From the IMG/VR virus record IMGVR_UViG_3300021962_011589, positions 1 to 21,494 of that record: DNA of 21,494 nucleotides, one strand, 5' to 3'. This document shows, piece after piece, positions 1 to 6,931 of this stretch (its first letter is position 1; each line of letters starts with the position of its first letter). Both the position numbers and the translations under genes were made by a program. The notes beneath the pieces are model-generated. The model saw only the letters and a program-made list of their open reading frames with translations. It searched no databases and had not been told where the DNA came from. The DNA comes from a virus.

Positions 1-717
1 GTCCGCAAAACTAATTTGGCTTGCTCCTGTTGTAGAGCTATACATAACGAGGGCTGGACTTCCGGCGCCATCACCAATTTGAACAGTTGGTGCTGATGCA
101 GCAGATGTAGTAATGACTGTTGAGCCCTTGACGCCAACATTCCCATTCGCATCAACAAACAACCGCCCAGTGCCATTAGTTGAGATGGCTACTTGGTCCG
201 CACCAGGGGAATAGATGCCGGTGTTGGGATCAGACGAAAAAGAAATGCTTGGTAATGCTTCGGCTCCGGTTGCAAAAACACCAGAAGTGATGGTCGCAAC
301 GCCGCCGGTTACTGTTGTAAAGCTGCCCGCGTTTCCTGTTACGGTCGCGCCAGAAACAGTTGTAGTTCCCCGAATGGTCGCAGCAGTAACTGTACCCCCA
401 AAGTTTCCGGTGGTGCCGGTAACGGTAGTACCAGAAACAGTCGCAAAATTAGCGGTTGTTCCCGTAACCGTTGTACCGGTAATCGTTGTGAAGCCCGCCG
501 TGCCGCCGGTAATAACCGTAAATTGGGCCTGAGTTCCGGTAACTGTTGCCCCAGAAACAGTTGTAGTTCCAACAACAGTGGCAGCGGTTACGGTACCAGT
601 AGTTGTAATGTTACCCGTAAAGGTTGGGTTTTGAACTAAACCAGAAATAGAAACACTGGTATCAGCGCCACCAGCGGTAAATGTGATGGTGTCAACTTTT
701 ATGGTACCGTAAGGCAT
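1..717 (-). CDS. Fibre-type repeat protein, C-terminus cut by window edge
   Basis: The frame is open from an ATG at 717 down to base 1, giving 239 codons with no stop, so the C-terminus lies outside the window. The N-terminus (MPYGTIKVDTITF) is of the kind that opens many cyanophage fibre or structural proteins. Residues about 30-145 are Thr/Gly/Val-rich repeats of the VSGATVTG / TTVTGTT type, expected to form a beta-rich fibre shaft. Around residues 155-175 comes DPNTGIYSPGADQVAIS, a motif common in phage fibre and baseplate-associated proteins, followed by GNVGV-type sequence. A peripheral virion role (tail fibre or adhesin) is inferred. It lies 37 bp after the larger fibre-type gene on the same strand and shares a repeat block with it. 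I see no strong ribosome binding site. Its receptor and exact location in the virion cannot be read from sequence. Confidence 0.75.
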   Translation of the reverse strand, partial: MPYGTIKVDTITFTAGGADTSVSISGLVQNPTFTGNITTTGTVTAATVVGTTTVSGATVTGTQAQFTVITGGTAGFTTITGTTVTGTTANFATVSGTTVTGTTGNFGGTVTAATIRGTTTVSGATVTGNAGSFTTVTGGVATITSGVFATGAEALPSISFSSDPNTGIYSPGADQVAISTNGTGRLFVDANGNVGVKGSTVITTSAASAPTVQIGDGAGSPALVMYSSTTGASQISFAD

Positions 718-754
718 TGGTCTTTCTGCTTTTTTCTTATTTTAACTGAAAGAA

Positions 755-2998
755 TTAAGGCAGGATAATCAGTGGACCTTGGATAATAAAACCTGCAGTG
801 CTACCGGAAACAACCCCTGAACAAACAATTGCCGGAGTGGCACCTGAAGGAGTCGTTACTGCAAGGGTTGATCCTGTGATATTTGTAAATTTAGCGGTAT
901 CACCAGTAATCGTTGCACCACTGATTTGAGTGGTACCAACAAAATTTACGCCAGTTACGTTTGTAAATTGTGCAGTTGATCCCGTGACGGTGGTGCCAGA
1001 AACAGTTACGAAATTAGCGGTTGTTCCTGTGACCGTTGTCCCAGTAACTGTAGTAAACCCTGCGGTGCCGCCTGTTAAAACAGTAAATTGACCTGTATTA
1101 CCTGTAACCGTTGCTCCGGAAACACTGGTTGTTCCAACAACAGTAACCCCTGTAATATTTGTTGCATTTACTGTTGTTCCTGTAATAGAAGCACCTGAAA
1201 GTTGGCTGGTAAATGTACCGCTAATCCCCGTATAGGTAGCGCCTGTAATCGTGCCGGAAACAAATAAACCTGAGCCAGAGACAAAAACGCCCGATAAAAC
1301 AGTAAAGTTACCGCTAATTGTCTGGTCTCCGGCAAAAGTTTGGTTGATAGCAGTTAAGAACTGGAAAAGACCACTCGTAAAGCTTGCGTTTCCGCCAGTT
1401 ACCGTGTGGCCGGAAATCCGATCAGTAAATGTACCACTAACACCGGTAATAACAGTTGCCTGGACCGTATTTCCTGTCAGCGTTTGACCGGAAAGCTGTG
1501 TTGTAAATACACCTGAAACGCCTGTTAGCGTTGTGAATTTGCCAATGTTCCCTGTAACGGTTGCGCCAGATACTTCAGTGGTGAAAACACCTGAAATTCC
1601 TGTAACCGTGGTAGCCCGTACCGTATCTCCAGTAATAACAGCTCCCGAAAGCTGCGATGTGAAGACGCCACTTACGCCAGTAACTTGAGTGAACTGTGCC
1701 GTGGTACCAGTAAAGGTAACGCCTGAAACCGTTCCGTTGGTAACAGTAAGTCCAGATGCTATTGTTCCAGAAGAGCCAACTGTCAGTGTTCCACTTGTAG
1801 AAATATTGCCAGTAACAGTGATGTTTTGTTTAACAATTCCAGTGGTAATAATTGCCGTCTCGGCGGTTAATGTTGTGAAGTTGCCAATATTTCCTGTAAT
1901 TGTTGCGCCACTTACTTGTGTGGTAAAAACTCCACTAACACCAGTAACGGTAGAAGCAAGGACCGTGTTGCCGGTAATCGTTGTACCACTTAATTGAGTT
2001 GTGAATACACCGCTAACACCGGTAATATTGCTAAATCGTCCGGTATCACCGGTGATAACTGCACCAGAAAGTTGGCTGGTGAAAACACCAGATACTCCAG
2101 TTACCGTAGCAAAACGTGCCGTATCTCCTGTAATAACAAGACCACTTAGGTTTTGATAAATACCAGAGGTGACACTGGCGGTTGTTCCTGTAAAAGTTTG
2201 TCCACTGATCGTGCCGGTAACACTAATGCCAGAGGCAAAGAAGCCGGAGCCACTAACGAATAAGTTACCTGAGACGGTATGGTTTCCTGTGGTTGTATGA
2301 CTACCTGCAATCAGTGTTTGAAATGTGCCGGTCGTGAAGTTAGCATTTGTTCCGGTAACGGTTGCGCCTGAAAGTTGTGTTGTAAAAACACCAGAAATAC
2401 CCGTAATTATCGACGCTCTTACCGTATTGCCAGTTATTGTTGCGCCAGAAAGCTGGGTTGTAAAAACTCCGCTAACGCCTGTGATAGTACTAAATCGACT
2501 TGTATCACCCGTGACAACTGCACCGGATAATTGACTTGTGAAAACACCTGAAACGCCTGTGACAGTGGAAGCCCTTACCGTGTTGCCGGTAATTGTTGCA
2601 CCAGAAAGTTGGCTTGTGAACGTTCCGCTAACACCAGTGATGTTGGTAAAACGTGCCGTATCCCCGGTGATCGTGGAACCACTGATGGTACCGGTGGTTG
2701 TTAAGTTATTTTGAACGACGACGCCACTAAACGTAGCAAGGCCGGAGCTTGTAACTGTATTAAGGCTGGTAGCGCCACTAACCGTAAGATTGCCGGTGAT
2801 CGTAACGTTTCCGGCAAACGTTTCTCCTGTGATGGTTGCGTAATACTGGTCTAAATAATTACGAAACTCGGTAAAAGTAATTTTTTTATTACGAAGCGTC
2901 GGGTCCACCTCAAAGACGTGGACAAGTGTCAACAGGTCCTGCTCGTTAACTTCTACCCCGCCAATCGCGGGGAATTCGCTGATTCTCCTGTTTGCCAC
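755..2998 (-). CDS. Large fibre-type protein built from 26-residue repeats
   Basis: The product has 747 residues and starts at GTG (2996-2998). The first ~55 residues (MANRRISEFPAIGG..., then a DLLTLVHVFEVD segment) form a non-repetitive head like those of cyanophage virion proteins. Residues about 60-710 are low-complexity Thr/Gly/Ser/Val sequence. The main unit is 26 residues with the core TGVSGVFTTQLSGATITG, and about twelve copies of the (V/I)SG(V/T)F core occur, near residues 122, 148, 174, 200, 301, 327, 353, 441, 467, 492, 520 and 591. Longer spacer modules around VSGSGxFxSG occur twice. Such sequence is expected to form a beta-rich, probably trimeric, shaft. The C-terminus is short and hydrophobic (FIIQGPLIILP). 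It is cotranscribed with the fibre-type gene downstream. A virion fibre role is likely; attachment to tail or capsid is unknown. Confidence 0.72.
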   Translation of the reverse strand: MANRRISEFPAIGGVEVNEQDLLTLVHVFEVDPTLRNKKITFTEFRNYLDQYYATITGETFAGNVTITGNLTVSGATSLNTVTSSGLATFSGVVVQNNLTTTGTISGSTITGDTARFTNITGVSGTFTSQLSGATITGNTVRASTVTGVSGVFTSQLSGAVVTGDTSRFSTITGVSGVFTTQLSGATITGNTVRASIITGISGVFTTQLSGATVTGTNANFTTGTFQTLIAGSHTTTGNHTVSGNLFVSGSGFFASGISVTGTISGQTFTGTTASVTSGIYQNLSGLVITGDTARFATVTGVSGVFTSQLSGAVITGDTGRFSNITGVSGVFTTQLSGTTITGNTVLASTVTGVSGVFTTQVSGATITGNIGNFTTLTAETAIITTGIVKQNITVTGNISTSGTLTVGSSGTIASGLTVTNGTVSGVTFTGTTAQFTQVTGVSGVFTSQLSGAVITGDTVRATTVTGISGVFTTEVSGATVTGNIGKFTTLTGVSGVFTTQLSGQTLTGNTVQATVITGVSGTFTDRISGHTVTGGNASFTSGLFQFLTAINQTFAGDQTISGNFTVLSGVFVSGSGLFVSGTITGATYTGISGTFTSQLSGASITGTTVNATNITGVTVVGTTSVSGATVTGNTGQFTVLTGGTAGFTTVTGTTVTGTTANFVTVSGTTVTGSTAQFTNVTGVNFVGTTQISGATITGDTAKFTNITGSTLAVTTPSGATPAIVCSGVVSGSTAGFIIQGPLIILP
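1193..2665 (-). repeat. 78-bp coding repeats in the fibre-type gene
   Basis: The 26-residue protein unit corresponds to a 78-bp DNA period. Copies are in tandem at about 2330-2665 (four), 1920-2130 (three) and 1420-1690 (four), plus one near 1200-1230, separated by unrelated fibre modules. Synonymous drift is visible between copies, so these are old rather than freshly duplicated repeats. They may still support in-frame expansion or contraction of the shaft by recombination. Confidence 0.7.
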
Positions 2999-3044
2999 CT
3001 ACTGTTACGCCATATTCTTATTCTTCAATTATAAATGTCTTTGT

Positions 3045-3332
3045 CTAGCGAACTTTAATTTCGATTCGTGGAATTAAGTTTGCCGCTGTATTCCAGCTCC
3101 ACTGAATTCCTGTTACAATTCCACAAGATAAAAGAATTAACAACAGAAGTTCTGCAACTGTTAAATTCCTACGAACATAAACAAGCTCTTTTTGTGCTGA
3201 AGGAATTGCCGTTTGTTGTACCAAGGTTTGCTGAATGGCCAATTCTCTGGCACGCGCCTTCATTTCTTCCAGTTGTTCTGGAGTGATTTGCGGAGGAGCA
3301 GGGGTTTGGCTGGGGGGAACAGGTTGTTCCAT
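3045..3332 (-). CDS. Small Pro-rich membrane protein, unknown function
   Basis: I chose ATG 3332, giving 95 residues (MEQPVPPSQTPAPP...); an in-frame TTG nine bases upstream is less likely. Residues 1-20 are Pro/Gln-rich. Residues about 20-50 are charged and helical (EQLEEMKARAREL). A single hydrophobic segment at about 59-77 (LTVAELLLLILLSCGIVTG) is a probable transmembrane helix, followed by a short basic tail. The gene is first in the fibre-type segment and diverges from the HTH operon across 53 bp. One membrane helix with a charged N-terminal arm could fit a holin, a spanin-like protein or a membrane-anchored virion protein, but no family is recognised. Confidence 0.6.
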   Translation of the reverse strand: MEQPVPPSQTPAPPQITPEQLEEMKARARELAIQQTLVQQTAIPSAQKELVYVRRNLTVAELLLLILLSCGIVTGIQWSWNTAANLIPRIEIKVR

Positions 3333-3385
3333 ATCAAGCAAAATGTTTTCTTACACGTTAGCATCTAACCAAAGACTTTGTTGAC
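3333..3385. promoter_or_regulatory. Divergent intergenic region with small inverted repeat
   Basis: These 53 bp separate the minus-strand membrane protein from the plus-strand HTH operon, so they must hold start signals for at least one of them. A 5-bp stem with a 3-base loop (GTTAG-CAT-CTAAC, 3357-3369) is present and could be an operator half-site pair for the adjacent HTH protein. I see no convincing -35/-10 pair and no clear Shine-Dalgarno sequence before either start. Confidence 0.25.
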
Positions 3386-3802
3386 ATGGCTTACGGTTTA
3401 AGAAAAGGTTTAGAGGATATTGCTCACGAGTTGAAAGGCATTAGAAATATTTTGGCGTCTATGTGGCATAGCCGTTACGAAAACGAAGAAACGGACGTCC
3501 TAAATCCAGAGGCTTATGCCGACGAATATATTTCAACAGAAGAATGTGCTAAACGCCTGAACGTTTCAGATCAAACCCTTAGAAACTGGATGGCAATTGG
3601 CAGAAAGACACCGGACAAGGGCTGGGTCGAGGGCATTCATTACATTAATGCCTGCCCAAACCCCAGCAAAAAGGCAATCATTCGCATCCCCTGGAACAAC
3701 CTGGTGCGGTCCTTTGCAAAAAATAGGGATCTTGGGTCGCACGACTATCAACGAGGATCTGGAAAACTGTACCAGTCTCCGCCAAGGGATTTTGACAACT
3801 AA
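3386..3802 (+). CDS. Winged-HTH DNA-binding protein, putative regulator
   Basis: The product has 138 residues. Residues 1-30 are a helical, basic N-terminus. Residues about 49-71 (ISTEECAKRLNVSDQTLRNW) read as a MerR/excisionase-type helix-turn-helix in which a helix rich in E/A/K is followed by a turn at NVSDQ and a recognition helix TLRNWMA. A wing-like segment follows (GRKTPDKGWVEGIHYI), then a basic strand ending in IRIPWNNLVRSF. The C-terminal 30 residues look disordered. It heads a four-gene plus-strand operon; its TAA overlaps the next ATG as TAATG (3800-3804). A regulator of the divergent neighbours or of its own operon is plausible but inferred. No strong ribosome binding site is seen. 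Confidence 0.65.
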   Translation: MAYGLRKGLEDIAHELKGIRNILASMWHSRYENEETDVLNPEAYADEYISTEECAKRLNVSDQTLRNWMAIGRKTPDKGWVEGIHYINACPNPSKKAIIRIPWNNLVRSFAKNRDLGSHDYQRGSGKLYQSPPRDFDN

Positions 3803-4260
3803 TGGCGCACCGTTTCAAGAGTTTTAAGATCAGCGAGGTAACTCTTGATAATTACGGAGAGGTGCTCCCGGAATCTTTGGCGCGTCAAGTAGAAATGTTT
3901 TTGCCTCCAGGGGGATCCTTTGATGTTGGATGCCTACGTCGATACCTGGAAAATTTAAAAAACTATGAAGAAGAAGACGCCAACTCGGGCATGACACTTG
4001 CCAATCGTTTGCGTCTTGCTTTTCGTGACATGAGCGCAGATACCATCTGCGGCAAATTTCCTCAGGCCGAGCTCCCGCTTAAAAGACGCCTTCGTTGCGT
4101 AGCAGAATATCTTATTCGCTCTGGAGAATTTGACAAAGTTAGGGATGCGGACGGAAAACTTGTTAAAAAAAGAGGTGTTCTTGGAAAAATGGTCGTTTTA
4201 TACCAGCCAACAGATAAACTGATCGAATCACTCGCCAAGCAAGGACTGCTGGAATCATGA
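3802..4260 (+). CDS. Hypothetical phage protein, 152 residues
   Basis: I do not recognise a family. The protein starts MAHRFKSFKISEVTLDNY and is soluble and mixed-charge, with no membrane segment. Residues about 50-80 contain an acidic stretch (YEEEDANSG). Residues about 90-115 hold a Lys/Arg-rich helical stretch (LPLKRRLRCVAEYLIRSGEF), followed by a KKRGVLGKMVVLY strand and a helical tail. This alternation resembles a small winged-helix or nucleic-acid-binding fold, but that is only an impression. The start is fixed by the TAATG overlap with the HTH gene and the end overlaps the next gene by 4 bp (ATGA), so it is translationally coupled on both sides. Confidence 0.7.
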   Translation: MAHRFKSFKISEVTLDNYGEVLPESLARQVEMFLPPGGSFDVGCLRRYLENLKNYEEEDANSGMTLANRLRLAFRDMSADTICGKFPQAELPLKRRLRCVAEYLIRSGEFDKVRDADGKLVKKRGVLGKMVVLYQPTDKLIESLAKQGLLES

Positions 4261-4643
4261 ACCGTAGAGAAAAATTAATTGCGTCAGTTATCGGACCAGA
4301 GCTTGATGAGACAAAAGCAAAAATGCTTGAGAGCACCATGAAACTTATTCTTGGTGACATGGGCGAGCATTATTGCAAAATGTGGGATTACGAAGGTCCT
4401 GGCGTCATGGTGTTTCAACCTGAAAACATGGCACGCTCTATGTTTTTCTTGACACTCAAGGAGTTGCACGCAGCGCAAGAAGAGTGCGAACGTGACAATA
4501 ACGGGGATATGGCTGAAACATTTCGTCGAATTTTGGATGCGGCACAGAAGATTGATCCGCAAGAAAAAGCTGGTTATGTCATCAATGATGGCGAAGGCAT
4601 GCGTTATTTTGAAATTGATTACAACCGTGCCACAGAAAACTGA
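4257..4643 (+). CDS. Hypothetical phage protein, 128 residues
   Basis: No family is recognised. The protein is soluble, Met- and Glu-rich and predominantly helical: an N-terminal helix (MNRREKLIASVIG), a central GPGVMVFQPENMARSMFF segment, a long acidic helix (LKELHAAQEECERDNNGD) and a C-terminal strand-like segment ending GMRYFEIDYNRATEN. The start overlaps the upstream stop (ATGA, 4257-4260) and the stop overlaps the next start (TGATG, 4641-4645). This places it firmly in the same plus-strand operon as the HTH and methyltransferase-like genes. Its position suggests an early function, but nothing in the sequence identifies one. Confidence 0.7.
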   Translation: MNRREKLIASVIGPELDETKAKMLESTMKLILGDMGEHYCKMWDYEGPGVMVFQPENMARSMFFLTLKELHAAQEECERDNNGDMAETFRRILDAAQKIDPQEKAGYVINDGEGMRYFEIDYNRATEN

Positions 4644-5230
4644 TGGCTATTCAAAATATTTCAAAACACACGGAAGATCGCGAATTAATAACAAATTATG
4701 ATCTTGTTGCCGCTGCACACGCTCTGCTTGATGGTATTGATTTAGACGTTGCAAGTTCTCCGCTGGCCAATACGTATGTAGAAGCAAAAGAATTCTATAG
4801 TCCACTGGATGACGGCTTAAACGCTCAGCAATGGTACGGAAGTGTCTACCTGTTTCCCCCCAGTGGCACGTATTTTTGGGAAAAGAAACAGCAAAGATGG
4901 AAGATGACAAGATCTACGTCTCCGTCTTTAATTTCTTCTCACGCTATTTGGTTTAGAAAAATAAGAAAAGCGTGGCTGGCTCGAGAAATCAAGCAAGGTT
5001 TGTACTTTACAAATTGTCCGGACATGATTAGGTATGAACAAAACCTGTTTGATTTTCCTGTGTGTATCTTGCGCACGCCTCCCAAGTTGGTTGTGAACAC
5101 CAGTGGGGGAATTAAAGAGCAAAAAACATGCACTTCTTTTTTGGTTTATCTTCCTCCCGTTAACGAAGCGTCTGAGGCTACGGAACGTTTTATTGACATT
5201 TACGGAGAAAAAGGACGCATTCTGTGTTGA
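4643..5230 (+). CDS. DNMT-like (phage N6-adenine methyltransferase family) protein, altered motif
   Basis: The 195-residue product has the layout of the phage DNA N6-adenine methyltransferase (DNMT, Dam-like) family. LDVASSPLAN at about 34-43 corresponds to the family's usual 'DxAAxxxN' motif. FYSPLDDGL at about 51-59 matches the 'yFT..nnGL' segment, and W-G-VYLFPPSG at about 64-75 sits where the catalytic (N/D)PPY is expected. A segment with TNCPDMIRYEQNLFDFPVCI and a final FIDIYGEKGRIL complete the match. Here motif IV reads FPPS, lacking the catalytic Asn/Asp and the aromatic residue, so adenine methylation is doubtful. It may bind DNA or act in another way, or belong to a cyanophage subfamily with changed chemistry. 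It is coupled to the upstream gene by TGATG. Confidence 0.62.
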   Translation: MAIQNISKHTEDRELITNYDLVAAAHALLDGIDLDVASSPLANTYVEAKEFYSPLDDGLNAQQWYGSVYLFPPSGTYFWEKKQQRWKMTRSTSPSLISSHAIWFRKIRKAWLAREIKQGLYFTNCPDMIRYEQNLFDFPVCILRTPPKLVVNTSGGIKEQKTCTSFLVYLPPVNEASEATERFIDIYGEKGRILC

Positions 5231-5236
5231 TTTTTG

Positions 5237-5242
5237 TATACT
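5237..5242 (+). promoter_or_regulatory. Possible -10 box before dCTP deaminase
   Basis: The 33-bp gap before the dCTP deaminase gene contains TATACT, a 5/6 match to the sigma-70 -10 hexamer, 21 bases before the ATG. No good -35 is found 16-18 bp upstream. This is the only non-overlapping junction in the operon, so a separate weak or phage-activated promoter is possible. Confidence 0.25.
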
Positions 5243-5263
5243 GAACAACGATAGACAACTGTC

Positions 5264-5851
5264 ATGAGCGTTCTTGCCGACTGGGAAATCAAGCAACTGG
5301 CCGAAGAAAAGGGGATGATCGAGCCCTTTTTTGATCGCCTGGTCAGCCATCAAGATGGACGGAAACTTTTAAGTTATGGTCTTGGTTCTTATGGCTATGA
5401 CATTCGCCTGTCCCCTAAACAATGTTTAATTTTTGGAAAAGTCCAGGCTGGAGATTGCGATCCCAAGGCTTTTGACCCTGATATTCTTAAGCCTGCCGAG
5501 TTACTGGAAGACGAGCGTGGTCAATATTTTTTGTTGCCTCCATACGGCTACTGCCTGGGGGTGGCGCAAGAACGGCTTAAGTTGCCACGCGATGTTACTG
5601 TCGTTGCGGTTGGTAAATCAACCTATGCACGGTCCGGTATTTTGGTGAATATCACCCCAGCGGAGAGTGGTTGGGAGGGTTATTTAACACTTGAGATTAG
5701 TAACTGTACCGGCTTATTTAATCGTATTTATGCTAACGAAGGAATTACACAACTTCTTTTTTATCGCGGAGAGCCGTGTCAAGTAAGCTATCAAGATCGT
5801 CAAGGTAAATACCAGGACCAACCGAATGAAGTTGTGTTTTCTCAGGTTTAA
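5264..5851 (+). CDS. dcd: dCTP deaminase
   Basis: The 195-residue length is close to that of bacterial Dcd (~190). The family deaminates dCTP to dUTP, feeding dTTP synthesis. Visible signatures are the N-terminal MSVLADWEIKQL start, SYGLGSYGYDIRL at about 37-49 (the usual 'GxxxYDlRlg' strand), AVGKSTYARSGI at about 115-126 (the nucleotide-binding G(K/R)SSxAR loop, with S119 and R123), VNITPAESGWEGYLTLEISN at about 128-147 with the expected catalytic glutamate E144, and IYANEGITQLLF at about 155-166. The C-terminus resembles the Tyr/Gln lid region. It is an intact, probably active cytosolic enzyme. It follows the methyltransferase-like gene by 33 bp, and its stop overlaps the stop of the convergent gene. 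Confidence 0.9.
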   Translation: MSVLADWEIKQLAEEKGMIEPFFDRLVSHQDGRKLLSYGLGSYGYDIRLSPKQCLIFGKVQAGDCDPKAFDPDILKPAELLEDERGQYFLLPPYGYCLGVAQERLKLPRDVTVVAVGKSTYARSGILVNITPAESGWEGYLTLEISNCTGLFNRIYANEGITQLLFYRGEPCQVSYQDRQGKYQDQPNEVVFSQV

Positions 5852-6225
5852 TAATTGAACGCTTTACCAAAGCGAGGTTGAGGCTTGTTGGCGTAATTAG
5901 TACTTCCGACAGGCCCAGCCGTATCCCCCATACTTGGTAATTCTGTACCAGCGATTGTTGCCGGGGTGCGTGGTGTTTTCCCTCGGATTGTTGGTTCAGC
6001 AATTCCAGCACGAAGACGATAAGCGCCCGCTGTTTTAGCAGCCCGCATAAACTTTGCTACACGGTTTTGCTGATCATTAACAGACTCTGTGGCACCCCTT
6101 TCTTCTGCGGGAAGACGCCGTAAATCTGTATCGTAGATTTTTTCGGGCGTTAAATCAGTTACTTCGACCCCAGAAGATCCGGAATCTTGCCTGGGATCGT
6201 AAGTGGGATCAAAGAAATTTGCCAT
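5848..6225 (-). CDS. Hypothetical protein, 125 residues, probably virion-associated
   Basis: I chose ATG 6225 (MANFFDPTYDPRQDSG); in-frame starts at 6249 or 6252 would add only MYVFYNNT-type residues. No family is recognised. The protein is hydrophilic, with many Pro, Arg, Asp and Thr. A short acidic segment (TPEKIYDTDLRRLPAEE) leads into a basic helical stretch (NRVAKFMRAAKTAGAYRLRAG), and the Pro/Gly-rich C-terminus looks disordered. Composition resembles small structural or scaffold-type proteins in this phage. Its TAA and that of dcd share bases 5849-5850 in convergent orientation, a 4-bp overlap. Confidence 0.6.
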   Translation of the reverse strand: MANFFDPTYDPRQDSGSSGVEVTDLTPEKIYDTDLRRLPAEERGATESVNDQQNRVAKFMRAAKTAGAYRLRAGIAEPTIRGKTPRTPATIAGTELPSMGDTAGPVGSTNYANKPQPRFGKAFNY

Positions 6226-6263
6226 AGTATTATTGTAAAAGACATACATCAAGGCTTAATAAC

Positions 6264-6608
6264 ATGCACGCATCTGCATTTTTGGATGCCTTTGTTCAGG
6301 ACGAAGTGAAATGCCGTTGTCTTGATCAAGAAGAAGATTTTGGGCAACCACTCGCAAACGAAGAAAATGATGTACCTTTATATGACATGTATAACAGGGG
6401 CTTAGCAGTATGCGAGCAGGGAATGGAGAGGAACCCACTCAACATCGAGGGGATGGACCGGCCCGGCTTGACGGGTTACATTCCGTCAGCGGAGGAGGGT
6501 ATGGCGATGGGGGCAAGTCCGAAGCCCAAGGCCCTGGTACTAGAGCTGGAAGGACCAACGGAGGAGATGAAGGAAGAATCCCTCAAGCGCCGTGGTTTGC
6601 GCCGGTAG
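6264..6608 (+). CDS. Hypothetical acidic phage protein, 114 residues
   Basis: The start at 6264 follows AAGG nine bases upstream, a usable ribosome binding site. No family is recognised. The protein is acidic at the N-terminus (DEVKCRCLDQEEDFG), has a Met/Gly/Pro-rich centre (GMDRPGLTGYIPSAEEGMAM) and ends in a charged helix (EEMKEESLKRRGLRR). A long ORF in the +2 frame overlaps its second half, but there the other frame encodes Gly/Arg/Asp-rich sequence typical of a shadow translation, so I take this frame as the real one. It lies 11 bp before the DUF3310 gene and probably forms a two-gene operon with it. Confidence 0.6.
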   Translation: MHASAFLDAFVQDEVKCRCLDQEEDFGQPLANEENDVPLYDMYNRGLAVCEQGMERNPLNIEGMDRPGLTGYIPSAEEGMAMGASPKPKALVLELEGPTEEMKEESLKRRGLRR

Positions 6609-6619
6609 AAGACGAAGAA

Positions 6620-6931
6620 ATGCTTGATTGCCCTGGTGGCGTCTGCCCTGTACCTTGGGCAGTCAAAGACAGCTCTGTATTCACAATTCAAGAACGTCCT
6701 CGGTTACAAGAAGACGTTGTCAACCACCCGTCACACTACACGGATGGCGGCATCGAAACAATTGAAGCCATTGAAGCGGCTTTAACCAACGAAGAATTTC
6801 GTGGTTACTGCAAAGGAAACTGTATGAAATATATTTGGAGGGAGCGCCACAAGGGCGGAACCGAGTCCCTGAAAAAGGCGCAGTGGTACTTAAATCGTCT
6901 TATTGAGCTGGACGAAACTCAGAACGGCTGA
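6620..6931 (+). CDS. DUF3310 family protein (phage SaV-like)
   Basis: With ATG 6620 (MLDCPGGVCPVPW) the product has 103 residues. Residues about 34-95 match the DUF3310 family common in phages: VNHPSHYTDGGIETIEAIEA, then CKGNCMKYIWRERHKGG and a final helix LKKAQWYLNRLIEL. The family is small and of uncertain biochemistry, often annotated as nucleotide-kinase-like near DNA-metabolism genes. The frame is open further upstream to an ATG at 6410, but those extra ~70 residues look like non-coding translation of the preceding gene. A Cys pair (C4, C9) near the start could bind metal. The C-terminal 13 bp overlap the convergent NblA-like gene. Confidence 0.8.
   Translation: MLDCPGGVCPVPWAVKDSSVFTIQERPRLQEDVVNHPSHYTDGGIETIEAIEAALTNEEFRGYCKGNCMKYIWRERHKGGTESLKKAQWYLNRLIELDETQNG

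Noticed and set aside
215-2534. Several Pro/Val/Thr-rich plus-strand frames across the fibre-type genes
   Set aside because: They are complements of the Thr/Gly repeat codons; lengths follow the repeat period and none has a ribosome site or independent motif.
1193-2665. Regular repeats considered as a CRISPR array
   Set aside because: The 78-bp units are coding, diverged and contiguous, without constant short repeats and unique spacers, and no cas genes are present.
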